This document shows, one piece after another, positions 9,109-16,159 of a stretch of DNA of 64,000 nucleotides (its first letter is position 1; each line of letters begins with the position of its first letter). Under the pieces are notes generated by a model that had not been told where the DNA came from, did not search any database, and worked only from the letters and a program-made list of their open reading frames with translations. The DNA lies in the NCBI RefSeq assembly GCF_024346355.1, contig NZ_JAGQCU010000007.1, forward strand, positions 62,001 through 126,000, in the 5' to 3' direction. Source of the stretch: Cyanobium sp. ATX 6A2. GTDB lineage: Bacteria; Cyanobacteriota; Cyanobacteriia; PCC-6307; Cyanobiaceae. The translations under genes were made by a program, and so were the position numbers.

Positions 9109-9783
9109 ATGACCGCCGCCCCCAGCAGCAACCTGCCCGCCCCGGCCCGTTTCGCTGTCTTTGATGGCGACCTCGACGCCGGTTGGGCGGATCGCTTCGG
9201 GGCAGCCCGGGCCCTGGCGGTGGACACCGAGGCGATGGGGCTGATCCACGGCCGCGACCGCCTCTGCCTGGTGCAGATCTGTGATGACAGCGACAACGTG
9301 TGCTGCATCCGCCTGGCCCGCGGCCAGCGGCAGGCGCCGCGGCTGCAGGGACTGATGGAGAACCCCGCGATCGAGAAGGTGTTCCACTTCGCCCGCTTCG
9401 ATGTGGCCGCCCTGGCCGAGAACCTGGGCATCACGGTGCAGCCGCTGTTCTGCACCAAGGTGGCCAGCCGGCTGGCCCGTACCTACAGCCCCAGGCACGG
9501 TCTCAAGGAGGTGGTGCAGGAGCTGGTGGGCATCGAGCTCGACAAGCAGGCCCAGAGCTCCGACTGGGGCCGGGTGGAGGATCTCAGCGACACCCAGCTC
9601 GCCTACGCGGCGGGGGATGTGCGCTATCTGCTGCCGGCCCGCGACCGGCTGGAAACGATGCTCAGGCGCGAGGAGCGCTGGGATCTGGCCCAGCGCTGTT
9701 TCGGTTGTCTGCCCGTGATGGCGGAGCTCGACCGCAACCGCTTCCACCTGCTCTTCGAGCACTCCAGCGGCGGCAACCGCTGA
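9109..9783 (+). CDS. rnd: Ribonuclease D-like 3'-5' exonuclease
   Basis: Protein of 224 residues from ATG 9109. It contains the DEDD exonuclease core: LAVDTEAMGLIHGRDRLCLV (Exo I, D-x-E), then a middle motif VFHFARFDVAAL (Exo II) and late YAAGDVRYLLPARD (Exo III with Y and D). It probably trims 3' ends of structured RNAs such as tRNA. At 224 residues it lacks the HRDC domains of E. coli RNase D, as is normal for short cyanobacterial and proteobacterial versions. Its stop codon is embedded in a long inverted repeat shared with the facing gene. Confidence 0.92.
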   Translation: MTAAPSSNLPAPARFAVFDGDLDAGWADRFGAARALAVDTEAMGLIHGRDRLCLVQICDDSDNVCCIRLARGQRQAPRLQGLMENPAIEKVFHFARFDVAALAENLGITVQPLFCTKVASRLARTYSPRHGLKEVVQELVGIELDKQAQSSDWGRVEDLSDTQLAYAAGDVRYLLPARDRLETMLRREERWDLAQRCFGCLPVMAELDRNRFHLLFEHSSGGNR

Positions 9784-9819
9784 GCGTCCCGGCTCCCCGG
9801 GCGGGCTCCGGGACGCTCA
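9781..9819. repeat. Perfect 12-base inverted repeat containing both stop codons
   Basis: Arms TGAGCGTCCCGG (9781-9792) and CCGGGACGCTCA (9808-9819) are perfect complements around a 15-base spacer. The left arm begins with the TGA of the RNase D gene and the right arm ends with the reverse-strand TGA of the facing gene. It can fold on either transcript and may serve as a two-way terminator or 3'-end protector, although no T-run follows. Confidence 0.75.
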
Positions 9820-10074
9820 GTCGTCCAGCATGAAGTTCTCGTCATTGCCCACCGCCTCCAGCTGGGCGGTGAGCAGGTTGTGGTGGTCGCTGGCGCTCGA
9901 CTGCAGCTCGGCCAGCAACTCCTCCGCCAGGTCCCGCTTGGCCTCCGGTTCGCGGATGCCGGCCTGGGCGGCCCGGATGTCCACCCGGCGGCGCGCGGAG
10001 GCCAGGCTCACCCCCAGCGCAGAGGCCAGGCGCGCACAGATGGCGGTGTAGGCCCGATCGGAAATTCCGGCCAT
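9817..10074 (-). CDS. Conserved small cyanobacterial protein of unknown function
   Basis: Protein of 85 residues starting MAGISDRAYTAICARLASAL. It is soluble, helix-rich, and ends in the acidic AVGNDENFMLDD. The first part looks like a compact helical bundle, followed by an acidic, probably helical stretch (AKRDLAEELLAELQ). I know no function; the frame is supported by codon use and by its tight placement, 28 bases after the preceding gene on the same strand, with its stop in the inverted repeat that it shares with the RNase D gene. Confidence 0.7.
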   Translation of the reverse strand: MAGISDRAYTAICARLASALGVSLASARRRVDIRAAQAGIREPEAKRDLAEELLAELQSSASDHHNLLTAQLEAVGNDENFMLDD

Positions 10075-10102
10075 GGTGGCGCCACCAGTGGAACATCGAC
10101 CA

Positions 10103-11383
10103 TCATCCCAGCCCATCGGCGGCGGGCCCCGGGGGCGCCAGCAGGCGCTGCTCCAGCAGCGCGGCCAGCCTCGCGCTGCCGCCCGTCGGGCCCATGCGGC
10201 GCTGGCCGATCGCCCCCAGCCGCCGCCGCAGCGGCGGGTCGTCGAGCAGGTGGCGGAGCCGGGCCGCCAGCTCCGCCGGTGTGTGGCAGGGCACCACCGC
10301 TCCTCCCAGCAGGCGGCTCTGCCGCCTGGCGAATCCGGCCCGGAACTGGGGCCCGGGCCCCGGCAGTGACAGCGCCGGAATCCCAAGCCCCACCAGTTGT
10401 TCGGTGGCTGTGCCGGCCGTGGCCAGCCCCACCTCCGCCCAGCCGGCCCAGGCCTCGAACCGCCCGCCGCCGAGCAGCAGGCTGAGCGCGCCCCGTCGCC
10501 AGGCCGCGCTGGCGCCCGCCGCGGCAGCGGCGCCGCTCAGCCGTTCGGTCTGCCAGCCCCGGCCCTGCAACAACCCATCCCAGTGCGCCTGATCCGGCTG
10601 GCTGCCGCAGGCCAGCAGCACGGTGCAGGCCTGCGGCGCTGGCCAGAGCGCCAACGCCTCCAGCAGCCGCGTGCCATTGCCGAGGGCTTCCGGCATCCGG
10701 CTGCCCGGCAGCAGCAGCAGGCGCCGCCGCTGGCTGAGCCAGGCGGGCAGCGGCTCTCCGTCGAGCTCATCGAGCATGGGGTTGCCCGGTGCCAGCGCCG
10801 AAACCCCGCAGCGCCGCAGGCCCCTGGCCGTGATCCGGTCGCGCACGGCCACCAGCCGGCAGCGACGGCTGGCCATCAGGGCCCATTCCCAGGGATCCCA
10901 CTCGCTGCCCTTGCAGCGGTGATAGGCATCGGCCAGCGGGCTGTCGCCCCAGTCCGGCGGTGCCGGCGATCGCCAGGTGTAGTCGCTCTTGGGGGTACCG
11001 AGGAAGGCGAATGGCGCGCCGCTGCCCCAGGCCAGGGCGAGGGGCAGCAGGTCACCCACCGCCAGCAGCGGGGCACCGCTGGTCCCCCAGCGCCGCACCC
11101 AGCGCCACTGCCGCCAGGTCAGCGCCGCCAACCCCGCCGCCAGATCGCTGGCCATGCCCCGCAGGCTCTGATTGGAGAAGCCCCCGCTGGGCAGGGGTTG
11201 CCGGGGACCCACGCGCTGCAGCTCCCCGGCGCGCTCAGCGGCGGCGAAGACGCGGCCTTCCCCCACCAGCGGCAGCACCCACACCTGCTGCTGCGGTCGC
11301 CGCCGCCTGAGGGCCTGAATCACCCGCAGGGCGATGGCGTCCTCCCCGTGGCCGTTGCTCAGAACCAGCAGCGGAGAGCCCAT
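10103..11383 (-). CDS. Lipid-A-disaccharide synthase-related protein
   Basis: Protein of 426 residues. It begins LLVLSNGHGEDAIALRVIQA, the opening of the cyanobacterial family related to LpxB (the GT19 glycosyltransferase fold). Other marks are FLGTPKSDYTW, LVAVRDRITARGLRRCGV, a mid-protein APGNPMLDEL, the nucleotide-binding LLLLPGSRMPEA and the donor-site ATAGTATEQLVGLGIPALSLPG. It probably moves a sugar, but true LpxB activity is not implied; the family is distinct and its product unknown. It is followed 28 bases later by the 85-residue small protein gene. tRNA-Cys lies upstream on the other strand. Confidence 0.85.
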   Translation of the reverse strand: MGSPLLVLSNGHGEDAIALRVIQALRRRRPQQQVWVLPLVGEGRVFAAAERAGELQRVGPRQPLPSGGFSNQSLRGMASDLAAGLAALTWRQWRWVRRWGTSGAPLLAVGDLLPLALAWGSGAPFAFLGTPKSDYTWRSPAPPDWGDSPLADAYHRCKGSEWDPWEWALMASRRCRLVAVRDRITARGLRRCGVSALAPGNPMLDELDGEPLPAWLSQRRRLLLLPGSRMPEALGNGTRLLEALALWPAPQACTVLLACGSQPDQAHWDGLLQGRGWQTERLSGAAAAAGASAAWRRGALSLLLGGGRFEAWAGWAEVGLATAGTATEQLVGLGIPALSLPGPGPQFRAGFARRQSRLLGGAVVPCHTPAELAARLRHLLDDPPLRRRLGAIGQRRMGPTGGSARLAALLEQRLLAPPGPAADGLG

Positions 11384-11427
11384 GCCACGGCTGATACGAT
11401 CCGCCCGTGGGAGTTTGCTCCCCGGCT

Positions 11428-11498
11428 GGCGGCATGGCCAAGTGGTAAGGCAGAGGATTGCAAATCCTTTATCCCCAGTTCGAATCTGGGTGCCGCCT
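11428..11498 (+). tRNA. tRNA-Cys (GCA)
   Basis: A 71-base cloverleaf. The acceptor arm GGCGGCA (11428-11434) pairs with TGCCGCC (11491-11497). The anticodon loop TTGCAAA gives GCA, and the T-loop reads TTCGAAT. The short length fits bacterial tRNA-Cys. CCA is not encoded. Confidence 0.97.
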
Positions 11499-11513
11499 TT
11501 GCAGGGATCGGCG

Positions 11514-12023
11514 TCAATCCGCTGCCCTCATTGTTCCAGCAGGCCCATTGTGGGCGGGCTGGCCTGAGAGCTCGGCCTCGGCGATCCAGGTTTCACCACC
11601 CTGCCCCCGGGCCTGGCAGTGCACGCGGGTGCGCTCCAGCTGGCAGTGACCGCGGGCCAGATGGGTGCGGGGCAGCCCCATCACCAGGCCGCGTTGATTG
11701 AAGCTGGCATCGGCCACAGTGGCCACGGCCAGCCGCGCCGGCCACTGCGGCCGGCAGCGCCCATCGCTGTCGCAGCGCATCGCCCCATGGTCGGATTCCA
11801 GGGCACCGGCGAACACGAGCTGCTCGAGGGCAATCGGATCGCCCTGGCCATCAGCCAGGAAGCGCACGTTCAGAAACCCCTCAAGGTTCTGCTCCAGCCG
11901 CAGGCCCTGGCAGTCGTGGCGTGGGCTGGATGGGCCCCGCTGCCAGCTGCAGCGGCTGGTGCTGGTTTGCCAGCGCCCGAAATCCACCGCCCTCACCGGA
12001 GCTGCGGACAGCAGCTCCACCAC
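11514..12023 (-). CDS. Probable exported protein of unknown function
   Basis: The start is uncertain. A GTG at 12023 gives about 169 residues; the same frame stays open to an ATG at 12194 but that would overlap the next gene by 127 bases. The frame just upstream of the GTG (LTGSAAAALVLAGPGPVVEL, then an APVRA cleavage-like site) resembles a signal peptide, so a non-ATG start near 12071, which would overlap the small gene's stop as CTGA, is also possible. The mature part is Cys-containing and basic (GLRLEQNLEGFLNVRF, CDSDGRCRPQWPARLAVATV). I recognise no family. It follows the small CxxC protein on the same strand. Confidence 0.55.
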   Translation of the reverse strand: MVELLSAAPVRAVDFGRWQTSTSRCSWQRGPSSPRHDCQGLRLEQNLEGFLNVRFLADGQGDPIALEQLVFAGALESDHGAMRCDSDGRCRPQWPARLAVATVADASFNQRGLVMGLPRTHLARGHCQLERTRVHCQARGQGGETWIAEAELSGQPAHNGPAGTMRAAD

Positions 12024-12067
12024 GGGGCCGGGGCCGGCAAGAACCAGGGCAGCGGCGGCCGACCCGG

Positions 12068-12256
12068 TCAGTAGTCCGAGTCGGCCACGCAGAAGCCCTG
12101 GCAGCTGATGCCATTGCTGGCGGTGCGACCGCAGTGCTGGCAGAGCAGCGGCTCGTCTGCGGCCTTGGGTTGGGGGGTGATGGGGCTGGAGCAACGGTTG
12201 GCAGCGGTGGAGGGGCCGGCGGTGCGGGGGTGAGGTGGTGAGGCGAAGTCACCCAT
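12068..12256 (-). CDS. Small picocyanobacterial protein with zinc-ribbon-like tail
   Basis: Protein of 62 residues from ATG 12256. The N-terminal half is Pro/Ala-rich and probably disordered. The C-terminal part is conserved in Synechococcus and Prochlorococcus: LLCQHCGRTASNGISCQGFC then VADSDY. Four cysteines in the C-x2-C...C-x3-C spacing suggest a single metal-binding site. Function unknown. It diverges from the aldo/keto reductase gene. Confidence 0.75.
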   Translation of the reverse strand: MGDFASPPHPRTAGPSTAANRCSSPITPQPKAADEPLLCQHCGRTASNGISCQGFCVADSDY

Positions 12257-12290
12257 AGTGGCGATGGCGCTGCAGGTGGTTCTGCTCACC

Positions 12291-13274
12291 ATGGCCGATC
12301 TCCCCACCGCACTGCCTCTGCCCGCGATCGGGATCGGCACCTGGGCCTGGGGCAATCGCTTCCTGTGGGGCTATGACCCGGCCCAGGATGGCCTGCTGGA
12401 GGTCACCTTCCGCCGGGCACTGGAGCTGGGGCTGAGCTTTGTGGATACGGCCGATTCCTATGGCACCGGTCGCTGGAACGGTCGCAGTGAAGTTCTGCTG
12501 GGGCGGTTCTGCACCGGTCTGCCCCCCGATCTGCAGCGGCGGGTGCGGGTGGCCACGAAGCTGGCGCCGTTCCCCTGGCGGTTGGGCCGGGGGGGCTTGC
12601 GTCGCGCCTTCCAGGCCTCCCGCCGCCGGCTGGATGGCCATCTGCAGCGGGTGCAGCTGCACTGGAGCACGGCCCGCTATGCCCCCTGGCAGGAGGATCC
12701 CCTGCTTGATGGGCTGGCCGATCTGGTGTTGGCCGGCGAGGTGGCCGAGCTGGGCGTCTCCAACATGGGGCCGCGGCGCCTGCGGCAGGTGCAGCGCCGC
12801 CTCGCCGAGCGTGGGGTGCGTCTCACCAGCCTGCAGGTGCAGCTCTCGCTGCTGTCTCCCGACCCCATCCTTAGGGGGGGCCTGGCGGCGGTGTGCCGCG
12901 ACCTCAACATCGATCTGATCGCCTACAGCCCCCTGGCCCTGGGCCTGCTGGCACGCAGCGGGCAGGAAGCAGCACTGCGGCCCCGAGGCCCCCGAGGGGC
13001 GCTGTTCGCTCGCCTTGAACCCCAGCTGGAGCCTCTGCGCAGCTGCATGGCCGGCATCGGCGAGCCCCATGGGGCCTCGCTCGCGGCGGTGGCACTGAAC
13101 TGGTGCCGGGCCCACGGGGCCCTGCCGATCGTGGGTCTGCGCACGCCGGCTCAGGCGGAGCTGGCGGCTGACGCCCTGGCCTGGCAGCTCAGCGCCGAGG
13201 AGCGCCGACGACTGGATGCTCTGGCCCTGGGGCTGAACCGGCGGATGCCGGCCAACCCGTTTCAGAGTTCCTGA
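12291..13274 (+). CDS. Aldo/keto reductase
   Basis: Protein of 327 residues from ATG 12291. It has the AKR barrel signatures: ALELGLSFVDTADSYGTGR (the catalytic Asp-Tyr pair), RVRVATKLAPFPWR (the catalytic Lys), VQLHWSTARYAPW (His replaced by the HW motif typical of this group), ELGVSNMGPRRL, IAYSPLALGLLA and LPIVGLRTPAQAELAADAL, the last binding NADPH phosphate. It probably reduces small carbonyl compounds with NADPH. No operon partner is visible; it converges on a hypothetical gene. Confidence 0.92.
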   Translation: MADLPTALPLPAIGIGTWAWGNRFLWGYDPAQDGLLEVTFRRALELGLSFVDTADSYGTGRWNGRSEVLLGRFCTGLPPDLQRRVRVATKLAPFPWRLGRGGLRRAFQASRRRLDGHLQRVQLHWSTARYAPWQEDPLLDGLADLVLAGEVAELGVSNMGPRRLRQVQRRLAERGVRLTSLQVQLSLLSPDPILRGGLAAVCRDLNIDLIAYSPLALGLLARSGQEAALRPRGPRGALFARLEPQLEPLRSCMAGIGEPHGASLAAVALNWCRAHGALPIVGLRTPAQAELAADALAWQLSAEERRRLDALALGLNRRMPANPFQSS

Positions 13275-13290
13275 ACCGCCGCTCCAGGGC

Positions 13291-13911
13291 TCAGGAGGCG
13301 GTGGCCTCCACAGCCGGTGTGAGCACCACGGGCAGGGCCTGGCCCTGGCTGGGGGCTGAATCCTGTTCGCCGCAGCAGGCCGACAGCGCTTCCTGCAGGA
13401 GCGATTCGAACGTGGGGCCGGGCAGGCGGTGCCGGGCCAGTTCCAGAAAGGTGCGGGCCAGGGATTCATCCGCCGCGGCCCGCAGGGCGGGGTTGGAGCG
13501 GCGGCCCTCCTGCTCTTCGGCGATGGCGCGCAGGAAGCGTTCGGTCACATCCAGCTTGGTGGCGGCGCGGATGCGGGTGTCCTCATCCAGGGCAGGGGTC
13601 TGGAGGGCGCTGGTCTGGGGGGCGTCGGTCTGGTCGCCGAGGCCCGGTTCCGCCAGCCGGCGGCTGAGGCTGCCGTGCATCTCCTGGGCCTCCTGCAGCA
13701 GTCGCGCCAGCTGACCATCGGAGAGTCGGGGCAGATCGGCCACGTACACCCGCCCGTGGTCGCGCAGGCCCAGATAGGTGGGGCGCAGGCCCCGGTTCAG
13801 GGGGGTGCGGGGCCGCTGGGGGCGCATCGGGGGGAGCGGACCGGCCGAACTGCGGCGGCGGGTCAGGCGCTGCCCCGCCGGAAAACGGATTGGATCCTGG
13901 TTATTGAGCAT
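13291..13911 (-). CDS. Conserved hypothetical protein
   Basis: Protein of about 206 residues from ATG 13911 (MLNNQDPIRFPAGQR); an in-frame ATG at 13926 is possible. The first 60 residues are basic (QRLTRRRSSAG, RPQRPRTPLNRG). A well-formed segment LGLRDHGRVYVADLPRLSDG follows, then helix-rich regions AVDESLARTFLELAR-like and a Cys pair near the C-terminus (ALSACCGEQ). There are no membrane segments. I recognise no family. It converges on the aldo/keto reductase gene with 16 bases between the stops. Confidence 0.65.
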   Translation of the reverse strand: MLNNQDPIRFPAGQRLTRRRSSAGPLPPMRPQRPRTPLNRGLRPTYLGLRDHGRVYVADLPRLSDGQLARLLQEAQEMHGSLSRRLAEPGLGDQTDAPQTSALQTPALDEDTRIRAATKLDVTERFLRAIAEEQEGRRSNPALRAAADESLARTFLELARHRLPGPTFESLLQEALSACCGEQDSAPSQGQALPVVLTPAVEATAS

Positions 13912-13937
13912 GCAATACCTCTTCAACGCAGTACGAC

Positions 13938-13972
13938 GTCATCGAAAGAACCCGTGTCATCGAAAGAACCCG
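13938..13972. repeat. Two direct copies of a 17-base sequence
   Basis: GTCATCGAAAGAACCCG occurs at 13938-13954 and again at 13956-13972 with one base between. It lies upstream of the ATG 13911 of the hypothetical gene, so a tandem protein-binding site is possible. A slippage duplication is equally likely. Confidence 0.7.
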
Positions 13973-14036
13973 GGGCCAGCGGCCGTGGATCGTCAGGGCC
14001 GGCCTGGATCACGGATCCTGCCGGCACCCTAGGCAG

Positions 14037-14110
14037 GGGGGAGGTGCGCTCAGAACGGCAGTCCCGCCAGGGCGCCCCCTGACGGCACCCCTCCTGAGCG
14101 CACCTCCCCC
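14037..14110. repeat. 17-base inverted repeat across the purM 3' end
   Basis: The arms at 14037-14053 and 14094-14110 are perfect 17-base complements with 40 bases between. The left arm spans the purM stop codon (14050-14052). The right arm is inside the purM coding region. On the purM transcript this would make a long GC-rich stem, possibly a terminator or mRNA-stability element. No T-run follows. Confidence 0.75.
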
Positions 14111-15096
14111 ATCACCCAGGCGACGTGACCGGTTTCACGGCAGAGAGCCAGGGCGGGGTCGGTGGCTGCGGGGGGCAGCACCAGGCAGAAGCCCACGCCC
14201 AGATTGAAGGTGTTCCAGAGGTCGGTTTCCGGCACCTGTCCGGCCTCCTGCAACCAGCGGAACAGGGCTGGGCGCTGCCAGCTGTGGGGGTCGATGGCAC
14301 CGTGCACACCCTGGGGCAGGCAGCGAGGCAGGTTTTCCGGCAAGCCGCCGCCGGTGATGTGGGCCATGCCACGCACGGGAATCTCCGCTGTCAGAAGGGT
14401 CTTCACCAGGGCGGCGTAGAGCCGGGTGGGGGTGAGCAGGGCCTCGATGATCGGTCGCTCCTCGCCGGGAAGCGGGGCGGCGGTGGCGGGGTTGGCCGGT
14501 TGCTGCTCTTCAAGGATGCGGCGCACGAGGCTGAAGCCGTTGCTGTGCACGCCGCTGCTGGCCACGGCGAGGATCCGATCACCGGCCTCGATCCGGCGAC
14601 CGTCGATCAGCCCATCGGCTTCCACCACGGCCACACAGAAGCCGGCCAGGTCGTAGCGACCCGGCCCATAGAAACCGGGCATCTCCGCGGTTTCCCCGCC
14701 CAGCAGCGCGCAGCCGCATTGCCGACAGCCATCGGCAATGCCCTCCACCACGGCAGCCAGGGCGTCGGGGCTGAGCTTGCCGGTGGCGATGTAGTCGAGG
14801 AAGAACAGCGGCTCGGCGCCGCTGGTGATCACGTCGTTCACGCACATGGCCACCAGATCGATCCCCACGGCGTGATGGCGGCCGTGGGCCTGGGCCAGCT
14901 CGAGCTTGGTGCCCACCCCATCGCTGCCCGCCACCAGCAGCGGCTGGCGCAGTCCGGCCGGCAGCCGGCAGAGGCCGCCGAAACCGCCCAGCCCACCAAG
15001 CACTTCGGGTCGCCGGGTCGACTCCACGCTGGCGCGAATGCGCTCCACGAAGGCGCGGCCGGCCATCACATCAACGCCGGCTGTGCGGTAGTCCAT
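14050..15096 (-). CDS. purM: Phosphoribosylformylglycinamidine cyclo-ligase (AIR synthetase)
   Basis: Protein of 348 residues from ATG 15096. PurM closes the imidazole ring of FGAM using ATP to give AIR in purine synthesis. It begins [20 protein letters not shown] and has [77 protein letters not shown] and the later [16 protein letters not shown], all standard. A longer in-frame start (15213) is rejected because the family begins at this ATG. A 17-base hairpin overlaps its 3' end. Confidence 0.98.
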   Translation of the reverse strand: MDYRTAGVDVMAGRAFVERIRASVESTRRPEVLGGLGGFGGLCRLPAGLRQPLLVAGSDGVGTKLELAQAHGRHHAVGIDLVAMCVNDVITSGAEPLFFLDYIATGKLSPDALAAVVEGIADGCRQCGCALLGGETAEMPGFYGPGRYDLAGFCVAVVEADGLIDGRRIEAGDRILAVASSGVHSNGFSLVRRILEEQQPANPATAAPLPGEERPIIEALLTPTRLYAALVKTLLTAEIPVRGMAHITGGGLPENLPRCLPQGVHGAIDPHSWQRPALFRWLQEAGQVPETDLWNTFNLGVGFCLVLPPAATDPALALCRETGHVAWVMGEVRSGGVPSGGALAGLPF

Positions 15097-15495
15097 GGCT
15101 GCTCCCCTGGTGCGGCGGTGAGTGGGTGGGGTGATCCTCCGACGCCACGCCCCTGCCGGCACCGTCCAGCGACCACGGATGGTGGACGGTTGCCAGATCG
15201 GCATACAACTCAATCAGCGGCGCTTATGGCGCCTATTCGCTTTGCTGATGCCTTGGCGCCTTGCTCCTCGCTGCAGAGCCCTGTAGTGGCCAGCGATGAC
15301 ATGACAGATCATGAAATCTGATCGCGGTTGGCCCTCGCGTCGGTGCTGGAAACGTCCCGGCGGAGCCATTACGTTGGCGCCGTTCTCTGTTTGGTGAGGA
15401 ACTCCCACACGGTTCCCGTAACTTTCGAGCTACAGGATTTCGTCATCGCCACATCACCGATTCCATCTCCGCAGGATTCACCTCCTCAGGAATCG
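15097..15495. promoter_or_regulatory. Divergent intergenic region, purM and RlpA-like gene
   Basis: About 400 bases without a convincing gene. It must hold the start signals of purM (minus) and of the RlpA-like gene (plus). Short dyads such as ATGGCGCC are seen at 15220-15250, but I can name no -10/-35 pair with confidence. Confidence 0.4.
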
Positions 15496-16023
15496 ATGTT
15501 GCGATCAGGAGTTTCGTTCGTTATGCGACGTAACTTTTCCCGAAGCGCCGCTGCCCTTCTCCTTGCTGGCGCTGCCGCAGTCGCGGCCACCGCAACACCC
15601 GCTCTGGCCGGTACCAGCCATGGCTCAGCACGCCCCCTGGCTGTGCGTGATCTGGAACCCATGCCGACGTTTCAGCTCGATTCCCTGCCCATCGCTCCCT
15701 CCACTCTGCTGGCCTCAGCCTCTGAAGTGGTGCAGGTGAGCCAGGGCACTGCCAGTTGGTACGGCCCCGGCTTCTTCGGCAACCGCACCGCCAATGGCGA
15801 GGTGTTCCGGCCTGGCACCCTCACGGCAGCCCACCGCACCCTGCCCTTCGGCACCCGCGTACGCGTCACCAACCTCAACAACGGTCGCAGCACCGTGGTG
15901 CGCATCAATGACCGCGGTCCGTTCACGGGTAACCGCGTGATCGATCTGGGTCACGGAGCCGCCCATGAGATCGGCCTGGTGTCCAGCGGCCTGGCCCCCG
16001 TGCGCCTGGAAGTGCTGCGCTGA
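15496..16023 (+). CDS. RlpA-like septal ring lytic transglycosylase family protein
   Basis: Protein of 175 residues if it starts at ATG 15496; ATG 15523 (MRRNFSRS) is an alternative. A signal peptide ends around AVAATATPALA, so it is exported. The C-terminal 90 residues form a double-psi beta-barrel domain: GTASWYGPGFFGNRTANGEV, AAHRTLPFGTRVRVTNL, VVRINDRGPFTGNRVIDLGH and a final PVRLEVL. RlpA enzymes cleave naked glycan strands at the septum in some bacteria; catalytic activity in cyanobacterial versions is not shown. There is no SPOR domain. An intrinsic terminator follows. Confidence 0.88.
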   Translation: MLRSGVSFVMRRNFSRSAAALLLAGAAAVAATATPALAGTSHGSARPLAVRDLEPMPTFQLDSLPIAPSTLLASASEVVQVSQGTASWYGPGFFGNRTANGEVFRPGTLTAAHRTLPFGTRVRVTNLNNGRSTVVRINDRGPFTGNRVIDLGHGAAHEIGLVSSGLAPVRLEVLR

Positions 16024-16090
16024 CAGTCGCTCAGCTGAGCTGAGGCGAGTTTGCCAACCCTGATCAGGGTGCTCGCTTCCCAGCTTGACG

Positions 16091-16122
16091 ACCCACCTGC
16101 CGCTTGAGCAGGTGGGTTTTTT
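16091..16122 (+). terminator. Rho-independent terminator after the RlpA-like gene
   Basis: Ten-base arms ACCCACCTGC (16091-16100) and GCAGGTGGGT (16108-16117) enclose a seven-base loop and are followed by TTTTT. This closes the RlpA-like transcript before panC-cmk. Confidence 0.9.
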
Positions 16123-16159
16123 GCTGGGCTGAGCCGGCCTCCCCATCCCTGTGCTCCCG

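Noticed and set aside
13938-13972. Direct repeat as a CRISPR array
   Set aside because: Only two units with a one-base gap; CRISPR needs regular spacers. No Cas gene is nearby.
15097-15495. A small RNA gene in the purM/RlpA-like gap
   Set aside because: No terminator-like end or conserved RNA fold could be recognised.
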